Source: Halanaeroarchaeum sp. HSR-CO
GTDB taxonomy: Archaea; Halobacteriota; Halobacteria; Halobacteriales; Halobacteriaceae
NCBI RefSeq assembly: GCF_024972755.1
Contig: NZ_CP087724.1
Location: 2,542,001 to 2,606,000 of the forward strand
DNA: 64,000 nucleotides
Direction of reading: 5' to 3'
Shown here: positions 34,669-43,320 of the stretch, piece after piece
Layout: every line of letters begins with the position of its first letter
Position numbering within the stretch: the stretch's first letter is position 1
The notes under the pieces: model-generated
Database searches by the model: none
What the model saw: the letters and a program-made list of their open reading frames with translations, nothing else
What the model was told of the DNA's origin: nothing
Position numbers and translations under genes: made by a program

Positions 34669-35526
34669 TCACTCGCCCTCGGGTGATGCGTTCTCGCGGA
34701 GGTACGTGCACAGCGAGTCGCCGTCCACGTCGACGTCGAGCCGGGAGAAGAAGGCTGCGACGTTCCGGCAATCGCGTTCGAGGAAGTCCTCGGCGTTCGG
34801 ATGATGGACGGTGACCGCCTGTCCCACGTCGATGAGGACGAGTTCGCCCTCGTAGACCACGATGTTGTACTCCGAGAGGTCACCGTGGATCAGTCCCGCG
34901 CTGTAGAGGCGTCGCATGTACTCCCGAACCACTTCGAAGGCCGTCTCGGGATTCTCGACCGCGACGTCGTGAAGGGTCGGGGCGTGGTCGTCTTCCTCCC
35001 CGATGAGTTCCATCACGAGCACGTTCCGTTCGACGGCGATCGGTTCGGGCACACGGACCCCCGCCGCCCGAGCCCGCTTTAGGTTCGAGTACTCCTTTTG
35101 AGTCCACGTCAGCACCACCGACTTCTTGTCGCCGCGGATGCCCTCGAAGCGCGGATCACCTTCGAGATAGTCGCGCATCTGCCGGAAGTTGCTCGAGTTG
35201 ATTCGGTAGATCTTGACCGCCACGTCGGTATCCTCCGGTCCCAGTGCCTCGTAGACGTTCGCCTCCTTCCCCGTCGAGATGGGGCCGCCGAACGCGACGA
35301 TGTGGCCGTCCTGAACCAGTTTGTAGATGGCCGCGTAGGTCGCCTCGTCGAAGACGCCCTCCTCGAGTTTGAGATCCTCGGCGTCCTTGATTCGCTCGCG
35401 GAACTGCGAGAATTCGCGGTCACGTTTCCTGGCGATCCTGTCGGCCTCGGTATCGGTGACGTCGATCTCCTCCCACTCGTCACCCGGGGGCCCAGCCGGG
35501 TCGTCGAGGAGATCGTCGTCGGCCAT
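34669..35526 (-). CDS. rio1: RIO1-type serine protein kinase
   Basis: This 285-aa atypical kinase/ATPase drives late small-subunit maturation. The flexible-loop P-loop equivalent is FGGPISTGKEANVYEAL, the ATP-lysine is in DVAVKIYRI, the catalytic loop is GLIHGDLSEYNIV and the metal-binding Asp is in LVLIDVGQAV. The N-terminal 60 residues are acidic and probably disordered. It starts 3 bp after the aIF1A stop, so the two are co-transcribed. With the dim2-like gene next door this forms a small-subunit biogenesis cluster. Confidence 0.95.
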   Translation of the reverse strand: MADDDLLDDPAGPPGDEWEEIDVTDTEADRIARKRDREFSQFRERIKDAEDLKLEEGVFDEATYAAIYKLVQDGHIVAFGGPISTGKEANVYEALGPEDTDVAVKIYRINSSNFRQMRDYLEGDPRFEGIRGDKKSVVLTWTQKEYSNLKRARAAGVRVPEPIAVERNVLVMELIGEEDDHAPTLHDVAVENPETAFEVVREYMRRLYSAGLIHGDLSEYNIVVYEGELVLIDVGQAVTVHHPNAEDFLERDCRNVAAFFSRLDVDVDGDSLCTYLRENASPEGE

Positions 35527-35529
35527 CGA

Positions 35530-35817
35530 TTACTGGATGTGTCCTTCGTCTCTGAGCTGGTCGGCGTCGGCCTTCTCGTACCGCCAGACGATGTCCGCCT
35601 TCTCGTCCTGCCAGTCCCAGGGCTCGACGAGGACGACGTCGTCCTCGCGGATCCAGATGCGTTTTTGCATCCGCCCCGGGATGCGGGCGGTCCGCTCCTT
35701 GCCATCCGCACAACGGACCTTCACGCGGTTCGCTCCCAGCATGTTCTCGACGACGGCGAAGACCTCGTCCTCGTCGGGCATCCGAAGGTCCTTTCGGCCG
35801 CCTTCGTTTGCTGTCAT
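35530..35817 (-). CDS. eif1A: Translation initiation factor aIF1A
   Basis: This 95-aa factor has an S1-like OB fold: [40 protein letters not shown] and [20 protein letters not shown]. It binds the A site of the small subunit and promotes mRNA scanning or recruitment. Length and all core motifs match archaeal aIF1A. A TATA box (minus strand GGGTTTAAAC, 35841-35850) lies 24-33 bp before the ATG, giving a leaderless transcript. Confidence 0.96.
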   Translation of the reverse strand: MTANEGGRKDLRMPDEDEVFAVVENMLGANRVKVRCADGKERTARIPGRMQKRIWIREDDVVLVEPWDWQDEKADIVWRYEKADADQLRDEGHIQ

Positions 35818-35840
35818 ACCCTGGGGTTGCGCATCGAACG

Positions 35841-35850
35841 GTTTAAACCC
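35841..35850 (-). promoter_or_regulatory. TATA box of the aIF1A-rio1 operon
   Basis: GGGTTTAAAC on the minus strand, 24-33 bp upstream of the ATG at 35817, with no other AT-rich core nearby. Confidence 0.65.
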
Positions 35851-35914
35851 CTTCGTCGTCGGACGCTGGCCCCGGACCGAAATCCGTTTGCCGGCGGACT
35901 CGTCAGGAGGAGAC

Positions 35915-36091
35915 GTGCTCCAGAAGCTCGGACCACTCGGCGTACTCGGGGTAGTATTGCTCCTCGCAGGGATCGGCGTGACGGCCTACGCGAACCCGGT
36001 CGTGGGGGCCGGTATTGCGCTCATCGTCGCCGGGATGGGACTGCTCGTCAAGCGGGGTGTGGACCAGGTAATGGGCCTCTTCGGGATGTGA
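35915..36091 (+). CDS. Small two-helix membrane protein, conserved haloarchaeal type
   Basis: This 58-aa protein starts at a GTG ([20 protein letters not shown]). Two hydrophobic helices (about residues 6-25 and 28-46) are joined by ANPVVGAG, and the tail is [14 protein letters not shown]. This is the layout of a short haloarchaeal membrane protein family (I recall it as DUF7470; recalled, not searched). The start is supported by a clear AGGAGG Shine-Dalgarno at 35905-35910, unusual in this mostly leaderless region. It converges on tyrS with 29 bp between. Confidence 0.75.
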   Translation: MLQKLGPLGVLGVVLLLAGIGVTAYANPVVGAGIALIVAGMGLLVKRGVDQVMGLFGM

Positions 36092-36120
36092 GAACCGCGT
36101 CTGTCGACGTGATAGCTGCC

Positions 36121-37107
36121 CTATTCCCCTGCCCGAAACGCCTGTAGGCGTTCTCGCCCTGGCTCGATGAGTCGGTCGAGATACTCGGCCAGCGCGCCCT
36201 TGGCGTCCGCCGGGTGGAGTTCCCCACCCTCGAGATCCTCGGCCAGGGCGTCGAAGTCGTCGTACTCCAGGTCGCCACCGTACTCGTCCGGACGTTCGAC
36301 GACCACCGTCTCGAACCGCGGGAAGACGTGATACTGGAACAGTTCGAGGACCGGGTTCACTTTGTCGCCCTCCGGGTCCCGTGTCGGCGGGCAGAAGGCG
36401 TCGTTGACCTTCTCGGCGATAGCATCGCGGTCGTCCTCCATCGAGATGGTGATTCCCTCGCTCGAGGACATCTTGCCCTCGCCGGTCGTGAGGTCGCCCA
36501 GGATGGGCGTATGGAGCGCCGGTCGGACGTCGTACCCCAGACTCGGCAGTTCCTCGCGGGCCAGCATGTGGACCTTCCGCTGGTCCAGGCCCCCCACCGC
36601 CAGGTCGAGGTCGAGGTACTCGATGTCGAGCGCCTGCATCAGCGGGTAGACGACGTGGGAGACCTTGGCCGTCTCTCCGCTCTGGATCTCGGCCATCGCT
36701 CGCTGGGCCCTGTTCAGCGTGGTCTCGAGCTCTATCGCGTGGAGATCGAGGACGTACTCCTCGTCGAGCTGGTAGGAGGAGCCGTAGACGAACTCCGTCT
36801 GTTCCTCGTCGAGGCCGTACGCGAGGAACTGGGCGCGCATCTGCTCGGCCGTCTCCCGGATCTCATCGAAGGTCCCCTTGCCGTTGAGGTAGGCGTGGAC
36901 GTCCGCCAGGAGGACGACGACCTCGAAGCCGGCGTCCTGCAGATCGATGAGTTTGTTCGCGGTGAGGAGGTGGCCGAGATGGAGGACCCCCGAGGGCTCG
37001 TACCCGACGTAGGCTCGCTTTCCCTCGGGATCCTCGGCGAGTGCCGCCACTTCCTCGGCCGTCACCACCTCCTCGGCGTTCCGCGTGACCAGCTCGAAGG
37101 TATCCAT
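36121..37107 (-). CDS. tyrS: Tyrosyl-tRNA synthetase
   Basis: This 328-aa archaeal/eukaryotic TyrRS has the HIGH-type motif GYEPSGVLHLGHLL, the tyrosine pocket QALDIEYLDLDLAVGGLDQR, and the KMSKS loop GKMSSSEGITI. The short C-terminal anticodon-recognition region is typical of archaea. The ATG at 37107 (MDTFELVTRN) is chosen; a TATA-like GTATATGA (37170-37177) would give a leader of roughly 40 nt. An alternative GTG at 37152 would add 15 unconvincing residues. A repeat-rich spacer lies just upstream. Confidence 0.96.
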   Translation of the reverse strand: MDTFELVTRNAEEVVTAEEVAALAEDPEGKRAYVGYEPSGVLHLGHLLTANKLIDLQDAGFEVVVLLADVHAYLNGKGTFDEIRETAEQMRAQFLAYGLDEEQTEFVYGSSYQLDEEYVLDLHAIELETTLNRAQRAMAEIQSGETAKVSHVVYPLMQALDIEYLDLDLAVGGLDQRKVHMLAREELPSLGYDVRPALHTPILGDLTTGEGKMSSSEGITISMEDDRDAIAEKVNDAFCPPTRDPEGDKVNPVLELFQYHVFPRFETVVVERPDEYGGDLEYDDFDALAEDLEGGELHPADAKGALAEYLDRLIEPGRERLQAFRAGE

Positions 37108-37280
37108 ACCCCGAGAGAGTGGGGGCGCGACAAAATGGCTTCTGATACTCACAGGGGTGACGAGGGTTCATATACAGAGACCGGTCCAGGCCCGCACATC
37201 GTGGACTGATCGACGCGGGACGAACACGGCGGGAGTGCGGTGCACCGTCTCGCGATGAGCGGAGTGGTCGATGGCGACCA

Positions 37281-37477
37281 ACCGGCTCGCGGCTCGCTAC
37301 CGCTCGCCGCTCGCCCATTCGGTGACGCCTGACGGCGCCACCCGGCTCACGGGTCGCTACCGCTCGCGGGCCACAGGCCCGCTCGTGAGTACCGCGGACC
37401 TCCGGTCCGCGCTCTCGCCGCTCGCCCATTCGGTGACGCCTGACGGCGCCACTCGGCTCACGGGTCGCTAGCGCTCC
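37281..37477. repeat. Direct repeats of about 61 bp in the tyrS upstream spacer
   Basis: The units at 37306-37366 and 37417-37476 differ at only about two positions and share the GCCGCTCGCCCATTCGGTGA start. A third partial copy (CCGGCTCGCGGCTCGCTACC) sits at 37281-37300. Between them is the palindrome ACCGCGGACC-tcc-GGTCCGCG (37391-37411), close to the TCCGCGC/GCGCGGA core in the pheT insertion. The 441-bp spacer (37108-37548) contains no convincing gene; open frames in it are low-complexity artefacts of the repeats. A small hairpin, GCGATGCCC-ttt-GGGCATCGC (37493-37513), lies at its right end. Confidence 0.85.
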
Positions 37478-37548
37478 CCCTTCGCTCGTATCGCGATGCC
37501 CTTTGGGCATCGCGCGCACCGCCTGCACGCCACACCCACCGAGAGCCG

Positions 37549-39516
37549 TCAGTCCCGGTCCGCCCGGTGCTCCGAGATGATCGCGTCGACCATCTCCGCG
37601 TTCTGCTCTCGCTTGCGCTCCTCGGCCCGACGCTCCCACGCAGCGATGGCCTCCTCGACGTCCGTCTCTCGTGCGACGGCCAGTTCGTCGACCTCCTGGA
37701 TGGTGATGTCGTCGGCCGGCGCGACCGGTATCTCGTGTTCGAAGAGCACCTGGTCCGCCACGTCGGAGAGGCCGCCGCCGTTGCGGACGACCAGCCGTGG
37801 CTCGTACTCGACGAGTTGCTCGGCGGTCCGGCGGCCAGCACCGCTGGCGTCCCGCAGGAAGACCACGTCGCCACGGGCGATGCCGTACTCCTCGTCGGTC
37901 GTCTGAAGAGCGGCGAGCGAGAACTTCTCGACCGGCTTGACCGAGACGAGGTCGCCGTCCGTGTCCACGTCGGCGAAGTTCGAGTGATCGAGCTTCCAGA
38001 GCGATTTGAGCCGTTCGAGTTTCGTCTCGAGTTCGTCCGCCCGGCGTCGTTCCTCGTCGAGTTCGGCCTCGAGCGAGTCGTTCTTCCAGCGGAGGTGTGA
38101 GACCTCTCGGCGGGTTCGCGCCTCCCGACGCTCCTCCCGGCGGGCGGCCGACAGCTCCGCCTCGTACTCCTCGATGTCGGCCTCTTTGGCGTCGAGTTCG
38201 TCCTCGAGATCGGAGACGTAGGACTGGAGGCGTTCGACCTGCGTTTCGAGGTCCCGTATCCGCCGCTCCTCGTCGGTCAACTCCCGAGGCTCGTGTTCGC
38301 CGGACGATTCGGTCGGCGTCTGGTCCTCGGTCAGATCGTCGACGACGGCCTCTGCGGTCACCCCATCGCGGAGCACCCTGGCCACGACGGTCTCGTGGTC
38401 GACGTCACGGGGCACCTTCCGGATGACGCGTTCTATCTGCTCTGCGTGGTCGTCGTGGGCGAACAGCGCCGCTGACACCGCGTCCCGTTCGTGGTCGTTG
38501 TCGTACCCCACGTCACGCGTCCGGTGGAGTTTCTCGTCGACCGGCAGGTCGGACTCCGGGACCCATCGGGCGGCGTTGAAGCTCCGGCGGATCTTCTCGA
38601 CGGTCTCCGGCATCGGCGTGACGTCGGCCGCGACGACGACCGGCCGGCCGTGCTCGATGATCCACTCGATGACGGCCGCCGTATCCGCCGTTCGGGAACT
38701 CCAGACGTCGAGGACCCGGCCATCGAGACTCACGAGTCCGAGGCCGGTCGTGGTACCGGGATCGACGCCGACGAGGACGGCGTCCCGACGAGTGGCGAGT
38801 GGTCGGAATTCGATGCCGTCCCGGCGGACCGGTTCGATCTCGATCCGCGTGTCGCCGGACCGGTGTTCGGAGACGGGAATGTCGGCGACCGGTGCCTGGA
38901 CGGTGAAGACGGCGTTCGAGAAACCACCGTACTTCTCGGTCGCGTCGCGCTCGTACTGGAGACCGGCCGATTCGAGTTCGTCCTCGACTTCGCGAGTCGT
39001 TCGCTTGACCGCGCCGTGGATACGCCGGGTGAATCGGTCCTCGCTCCAGCCACCCTTTCCGGTGGAGCGACCCCGAGCGACCTTCACCGTGGTCTCGTCG
39101 GTGAACGCCGACACCTCGTACCCGACGTTACGAGCGGCGAGCTTGGCGGCAGCCTCGGCCTCCTTCATAGGCTCTTTCGCGTAGTCGACGCCGTGGCGGT
39201 CGGCAACTCGTGAGAGGGGCTCCGGCCGTTCGTCGCCGGTGACCTGGACGAGTTTCGTCTCGGCCGGGAGACGGCGGAGGAGATGGACGAGGTCGTCCTT
39301 GTTCGCCGCCAGTTCGTACATGTTGTCCGTCGCGACGATCGACGGCTCCCGGTCCGCGACCGAGCGGAGGAGCTTCCGCCGCGAGACGACGTCCCGGTCG
39401 ACGGACTCCCCGTCGAAGACGCACAGGGCGTAGGAGGGGGCGTCGCCGCGAACGTCACCGCTCTGAACGTCGACGCCGTAGACCAGGGCGTCGAGTGCCC
39501 GAGTACGGGAATTCAC
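37549..39516 (-). CDS. COG2433/DUF460 protein, RNase H-like fold with coiled coil
   Basis: The 655-aa protein has an N-terminal domain (1-230), an RNase H-like central domain (about 245-375; VLVGVDPGTTTGLGLVSLDG with the first acidic residue, VVVAADVTPMP), a long coiled coil (about 415-510, heptad-rich DLETQVERLQSYVSDLEDEL) and a C-terminal domain. It matches the archaeal DUF460 family, predicted as an RNase H-like nuclease or chromosome/RNA factor; no activity has been shown that I know of. It is transcribed toward tyrS and divergently from etfB. Confidence 0.85.
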   Translation of the reverse strand: MNSRTRALDALVYGVDVQSGDVRGDAPSYALCVFDGESVDRDVVSRRKLLRSVADREPSIVATDNMYELAANKDDLVHLLRRLPAETKLVQVTGDERPEPLSRVADRHGVDYAKEPMKEAEAAAKLAARNVGYEVSAFTDETTVKVARGRSTGKGGWSEDRFTRRIHGAVKRTTREVEDELESAGLQYERDATEKYGGFSNAVFTVQAPVADIPVSEHRSGDTRIEIEPVRRDGIEFRPLATRRDAVLVGVDPGTTTGLGLVSLDGRVLDVWSSRTADTAAVIEWIIEHGRPVVVAADVTPMPETVEKIRRSFNAARWVPESDLPVDEKLHRTRDVGYDNDHERDAVSAALFAHDDHAEQIERVIRKVPRDVDHETVVARVLRDGVTAEAVVDDLTEDQTPTESSGEHEPRELTDEERRIRDLETQVERLQSYVSDLEDELDAKEADIEEYEAELSAARREERREARTRREVSHLRWKNDSLEAELDEERRRADELETKLERLKSLWKLDHSNFADVDTDGDLVSVKPVEKFSLAALQTTDEEYGIARGDVVFLRDASGAGRRTAEQLVEYEPRLVVRNGGGLSDVADQVLFEHEIPVAPADDITIQEVDELAVARETDVEEAIAAWERRAEERKREQNAEMVDAIISEHRADRD

Positions 39517-39632
39517 GGGGACAGCTAGCGGGTTCGCGAATATAAATTCGGCCCTGGTTGTCTCACGTTCTCACGACGTAGAAAAGGTGGATTCATTGTG
39601 GACGATGGTTAACGTACTCAACACGGGTGACT

Positions 39633-39782
39633 ATGAAAGGTGCTGGCACGATCGAGACGGCCGTCGCGCGGGCGGGCGACCGCCCGATTCTCCCGGACGG
39701 CTCAGTCGGGCGGAATATTCTGCCCATCGTCCCGAGAGTGGCCAGGTGCCGGGTGACCGATCACCAGATCATCAGACCATGA
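39633..39782 (+). CDS. Possible 49-codon upstream ORF overlapping etfB
   Basis: An ATG at 39633 opens a 49-aa frame (MKGAGTIETAVARAGDRPIL...) that ends in an ATGA overlap with the etfB start. A TATA-like GGTTAACG lies about 27 bp upstream. The composition is not clearly protein-like, and a palindromic GGGCGGAATATTCTGCCC (39706-39723) runs through it, so it may be only the etfB leader. Confidence 0.25.
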   Translation: MKGAGTIETAVARAGDRPILPDGSVGRNILPIVPRVARCRVTDHQIIRP

Positions 39783-40564
39783 CACGAGAATGGAACATTG
39801 TCGTCTGCGTCAAGCAGGTACCCGACGCCGACGACGTCTCTATCGACCCGGAGACGGGTACGCTGAATCGATCGGACGCGGCAGCCGTCCTGAACAAACC
39901 GGATTACAACGCCATCGAGTCGGCGCTCACGCTCAAAGAGCAGGTCGGCGGAACCGTCACGGCCGTCACGATGGGGCCGCCGTTCGCGGTCGCCGTCCTC
40001 GAGACGGCGGTCGCGCTGGGCGCCGACGACGGCGTCCTCCTCACCGACCGGGCGTTCGGTGGCTCGGACACGTGGCCGACCAGCCTCGCGCTGGCAGCCA
40101 TCGCCGAGGAACTCGAGGCCGACGTCGTCATCTGTGGCGAGGAGAGCACCGATTCATCGACGGGACAGGTGCCGCCAGGCATCGCTGCCCACAACGGCTG
40201 GGCACAGCTGACCTATGTCGAAGAACTCGAGCCCGCGCCCGAGGACGAGGAGCTGATCGCCACCCGTGACATCGAGGGAGGCCACGAGCGGATCGCCGCC
40301 TCGCTGCCGGTCGTCGTCGCCATGGAGTTCGGCGCCAATCAGCCACGGGTCGCCGGTCTCCACCGGAAGATCTACGCCGAGACGGACTTCGAACCCGAGG
40401 AGTACTCCGCGAGCGACCTCGGCATCGAGGACAAAGTGGGGCTGGCCAACTCGCCGACCTCGGTCGGCGGTATGGACACGGCCGATCCGGTTCCCCGCAA
40501 GAAGGAGATGGTCGAGGACGCAGACGACCTCTTCGAAGCACTCGAAGAGGAGGGGTTGGTCTAG
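39779..40564 (+). CDS. etfB: Electron transfer flavoprotein, beta subunit
   Basis: This 261-aa subunit binds AMP and, with EtfA, shuttles electrons from dehydrogenases. Signatures are VVCVKQVPDADDVSIDPETG, NKPDYNAIESALTLKEQ and EADVVICGEESTDSSTGQVPPG. The ATG at 39779 gives the standard N-terminus; the long open frame before it is not needed. It heads etfB-etfA-fixC-fixX with no gap to etfA. Confidence 0.95.
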   Translation: MTREWNIVVCVKQVPDADDVSIDPETGTLNRSDAAAVLNKPDYNAIESALTLKEQVGGTVTAVTMGPPFAVAVLETAVALGADDGVLLTDRAFGGSDTWPTSLALAAIAEELEADVVICGEESTDSSTGQVPPGIAAHNGWAQLTYVEELEPAPEDEELIATRDIEGGHERIAASLPVVVAMEFGANQPRVAGLHRKIYAETDFEPEEYSASDLGIEDKVGLANSPTSVGGMDTADPVPRKKEMVEDADDLFEALEEEGLV

Positions 40565-41593
40565 ATGCCCGCCGACGTCGATCCGGACGACTACGAGGAC
40601 GTCTGGGTGTTCATCGAACAGCACGACGGCGAGGTCGCGAAGGTGTCCTGGGAACTCCTCGCCGAGGGGCGGAAGCTCGCGGACAAGAAGGGCGAGCGGC
40701 TCGTCGCCCTACTGATGGGCGACGACGTGGACGAGATCGCCGAGGAGGCCATCGTCCGTGGCGCCGATCACGTACTCGTCGCCGACGACCCGGTCTTCGA
40801 ACCGTACCGAGCGGGCCCGTATGGCGCCCAGTTCGCCGCGCTCGTCGAAGAACGTAATCCTGACATCGCGCTCATCGGTGGGACCCACACCGGCCGCGAC
40901 TTCGCCGGTCGCGTCGCCGTCCCGACCTACGCCGGGCTCACGGCGGACTGTACGGAACTCGAGATCGAAGAGGATAGCCACCTCCTGCTCGCGAAGCGGC
41001 CGACTTTCGGCGGCGACGCGATGGCGACGATCAAGTGTACGACCAACCGGCCACAGATGGCGACAGTCCGTGCAGGGGTCTTCGATCCAGCCGAGCGCGA
41101 CGAATCGCGCGAGGGCGAGATCGAACACGTCGAAGTCGTCGTCGGCGGCGAGGACGACGCCTTTACCCGGATCATCGAGCGCGTCGTCAGCGACGTCGTG
41201 GACATTACCGACGCGGAGATCGTGGTGGCCGGCGGCTACGGCACCGAGGGCAACTTCTCAGTCATCGAGGAGCTGGCGGACGCGCTCGGCGGCGAGGTCG
41301 CCGCCACACGCGAGGCCGTCGAAGAGGGGTGGGCAGAGCCGGCCCGCCAGGTCGGTCAGACCGGGAAGACGGTCCGACCCCGACTCTACATTGCTGCGGG
41401 TATCTCGGGGGCCATCCAGCACCTCGAGGGCATGAACGACTCCGAGACGGTCATCGCGATCAACTCGGACGAGAACGCACCGATCTTCGAGAATGCCGAC
41501 TACGGCATCGTCGGCGACCTCTTCGAAGTGCTGCCCGCCCTCGCGGAGAAGGTTCGCGAAGCGAAGGGCGAGGAGGTGGCATCTGATGACTGA
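40565..41593 (+). CDS. etfA: Electron transfer flavoprotein, alpha subunit
   Basis: This 342-aa FAD-binding subunit carries the domain II signature [20 protein letters not shown] with IQHLEGM and [20 protein letters not shown]. The N-terminal domain I ([20 protein letters not shown]) is complete. The gene starts directly after the etfB stop and overlaps fixC by 8 bp, so translation of the set is coupled. Confidence 0.95.
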   Translation: MPADVDPDDYEDVWVFIEQHDGEVAKVSWELLAEGRKLADKKGERLVALLMGDDVDEIAEEAIVRGADHVLVADDPVFEPYRAGPYGAQFAALVEERNPDIALIGGTHTGRDFAGRVAVPTYAGLTADCTELEIEEDSHLLLAKRPTFGGDAMATIKCTTNRPQMATVRAGVFDPAERDESREGEIEHVEVVVGGEDDAFTRIIERVVSDVVDITDAEIVVAGGYGTEGNFSVIEELADALGGEVAATREAVEEGWAEPARQVGQTGKTVRPRLYIAAGISGAIQHLEGMNDSETVIAINSDENAPIFENADYGIVGDLFEVLPALAEKVREAKGEEVASDD

Positions 41594-42926
41594 GACACCG
41601 AACTACGACAACGAGTACGACGCGATCGTGGTCGGCGCCGGTCCGGCCGGCTCCGCCGCGGCGCTCACGATGGCAAAGCAGGACCTGGACGTCATCATGA
41701 TCGAACGGGGCGCGTACCCCGGCGCGAAGAACGTCTTCGGCGGGGTGCTGTTCACCCCGACCATCCGTGAACTCGTCGACGACTTCTCCGAGGCGCCGGT
41801 CGAGCGGTACGTCGCCGAGAAGAAGTTCTCGATGCTCTCGAACGAGGACGAGACGGCCCTGTCGATGAAACCCGGCTCCTGGCACGAGGAGCCACACAAC
41901 GACTCGTTCACCATTCTGCGCGGGGACTTCGACGAGTGGTTCGCCGACCAGGCCGTCGAGGCCGGCGCGACCCTCATCACAGAGACCACCGTGCTCGACG
42001 TGATCCGCGAGGGTGACGACGAGCACAGCCAGATCATCGGCGTCGAGACCGACCGACCTGACGGCCGACTCCTGGCACCCGTCACCGTGCTTGCCGAAGG
42101 GGCGAACTCCCTCGTCAGCGAGGGGGCGGGACTCAAGGAAACCTCGGACGCGAAAGACGTTGCCGTCGCCGCGAAGGAGGTTCGCAAATACGACCGCGAC
42201 ACCATCGAGGAGCGGTTCAACCTCCACGACGAGGACGGTGTCGCGTATCATTACTTCGGCGAGGGCGCCGTCCCCGAGGGCTTCGGTGGCGCGTATATCT
42301 ACACCAACAAGCGTACCATCTCCATCGGGCTGGCGTACTCCATTTCGGACGCCCGCAGCAACCCGAAAAAGCCCGACGAGATCCTCAACGAGTTCAAGAA
42401 CCACCCGGCCGTCGCGCCGTTGGTTCGGGGCGGGCGGCTCATCGAGTACTCCGCCCACGCCATCCCCGAGGGCGGCTACGACGACGTCCCCGACCTGGTC
42501 CACAACGGCGCGGTCCTGGTCGGCGACACCGCCGGGCTCGTGTTGAACAACGGCGTTCATCTCGAGGGCACCAACATGGCGGCCGAGAGCGGCTATCACG
42601 CCGCCAACGCCATCGCGGATGCCATCGACCGCGGGCGAGCCGACGAGGCCGCCCTCTCGCAGTATCCGGAGGACCTGGAGAACTCCTTCGTGATGCAGAA
42701 CCTCGAGAACTACAGCTGGTTCCAGGACCTCATCGGCCAGGAAGAGGAGTTCCTCTTCGAGAAACTCCCGACGGCCATCGCCGAAGCGGAAAAAGAGTAC
42801 TTCCGCATGGACAAAGAGCCGAAAGAGTCACACGCGAAGAAAGCCAAGGATATCGTACTCCAGGCGGCAGGCGGCTATATCGGCGCTGCCAAACGGGCCT
42901 GGAAATTCAGGAGGCTCCTGTCATGA
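41586..42926 (+). CDS. fixC: ETF:quinone oxidoreductase-like flavoprotein FixC
   Basis: This 446-aa membrane-associated flavoprotein of the FixC/ETF-QO family passes electrons from ETF to quinone. The FAD motif is AIVVGAGPAGSAAALTMAK, the geranylgeranyl-reductase-like segments are VLAEGANSLVSEGAGL and LVGDTAGLVLNNGVHLEG, and the C-terminus lacks the built-in ferredoxin of mitochondrial ETF-QO, which is supplied by fixX. The ATG at 41586 lies inside the etfA 3' end and starts the FAD domain correctly. Confidence 0.94.
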   Translation: MTETPNYDNEYDAIVVGAGPAGSAAALTMAKQDLDVIMIERGAYPGAKNVFGGVLFTPTIRELVDDFSEAPVERYVAEKKFSMLSNEDETALSMKPGSWHEEPHNDSFTILRGDFDEWFADQAVEAGATLITETTVLDVIREGDDEHSQIIGVETDRPDGRLLAPVTVLAEGANSLVSEGAGLKETSDAKDVAVAAKEVRKYDRDTIEERFNLHDEDGVAYHYFGEGAVPEGFGGAYIYTNKRTISIGLAYSISDARSNPKKPDEILNEFKNHPAVAPLVRGGRLIEYSAHAIPEGGYDDVPDLVHNGAVLVGDTAGLVLNNGVHLEGTNMAAESGYHAANAIADAIDRGRADEAALSQYPEDLENSFVMQNLENYSWFQDLIGQEEEFLFEKLPTAIAEAEKEYFRMDKEPKESHAKKAKDIVLQAAGGYIGAAKRAWKFRRLLS

Positions 42927-43243
42927 GCGCCAATCCCAAGACACCGGACGTCGAGAACGCGAGCATCGAGGACCGCCTCTATGCCAACAAGTACACCGAC
43001 CACGAGGAGAGCCACCTCGACGTCAAAGTCGAGGGGTTCTGCGAGGACCGGTGTGACACCTACGATTGCGTGTCGGTCTGTCCCGCCAACGTCTGGCGGA
43101 ACGAGGGCGACGAGGACGGCGTCCCGATGATCGCCTACGAGAACTGCCTCGAGTGTGGCAGTTGCCGCTGGGCCTGCCAGTACGACAACGTGGTCTGGGA
43201 GTGGCCGGAGAACGGTACCGGCATGACCTACAAGTACGGGTAA
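42923..43243 (+). CDS. fixX: Ferredoxin-like protein FixX
   Basis: This 106-aa protein has the cysteine pattern CEDRCDTYDCVSVCP and NCLECGSCRWACQ, fitting the FixX iron-sulfur cluster that completes ETF:quinone oxidoreductase with FixC. The ATG overlaps the fixC stop (ATGA). It is the last gene of the etf-fix operon; 77 bp separate it from fhs. Confidence 0.93.
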   Translation: MSANPKTPDVENASIEDRLYANKYTDHEESHLDVKVEGFCEDRCDTYDCVSVCPANVWRNEGDEDGVPMIAYENCLECGSCRWACQYDNVVWEWPENGTGMTYKYG

Positions 43244-43320
43244 GCCGGCGTATTCTTCGTTCTTACACGCTGGGAATCGCGTTTTCGTTTATTGGGCGGT
43301 CGCCCCTTCTGGTAAACTAT

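Noticed and set aside
37251-37540. Small frames in the tyrS spacer as genes
   Set aside because: They are translations of the direct repeats, with no start signals or conserved pattern.
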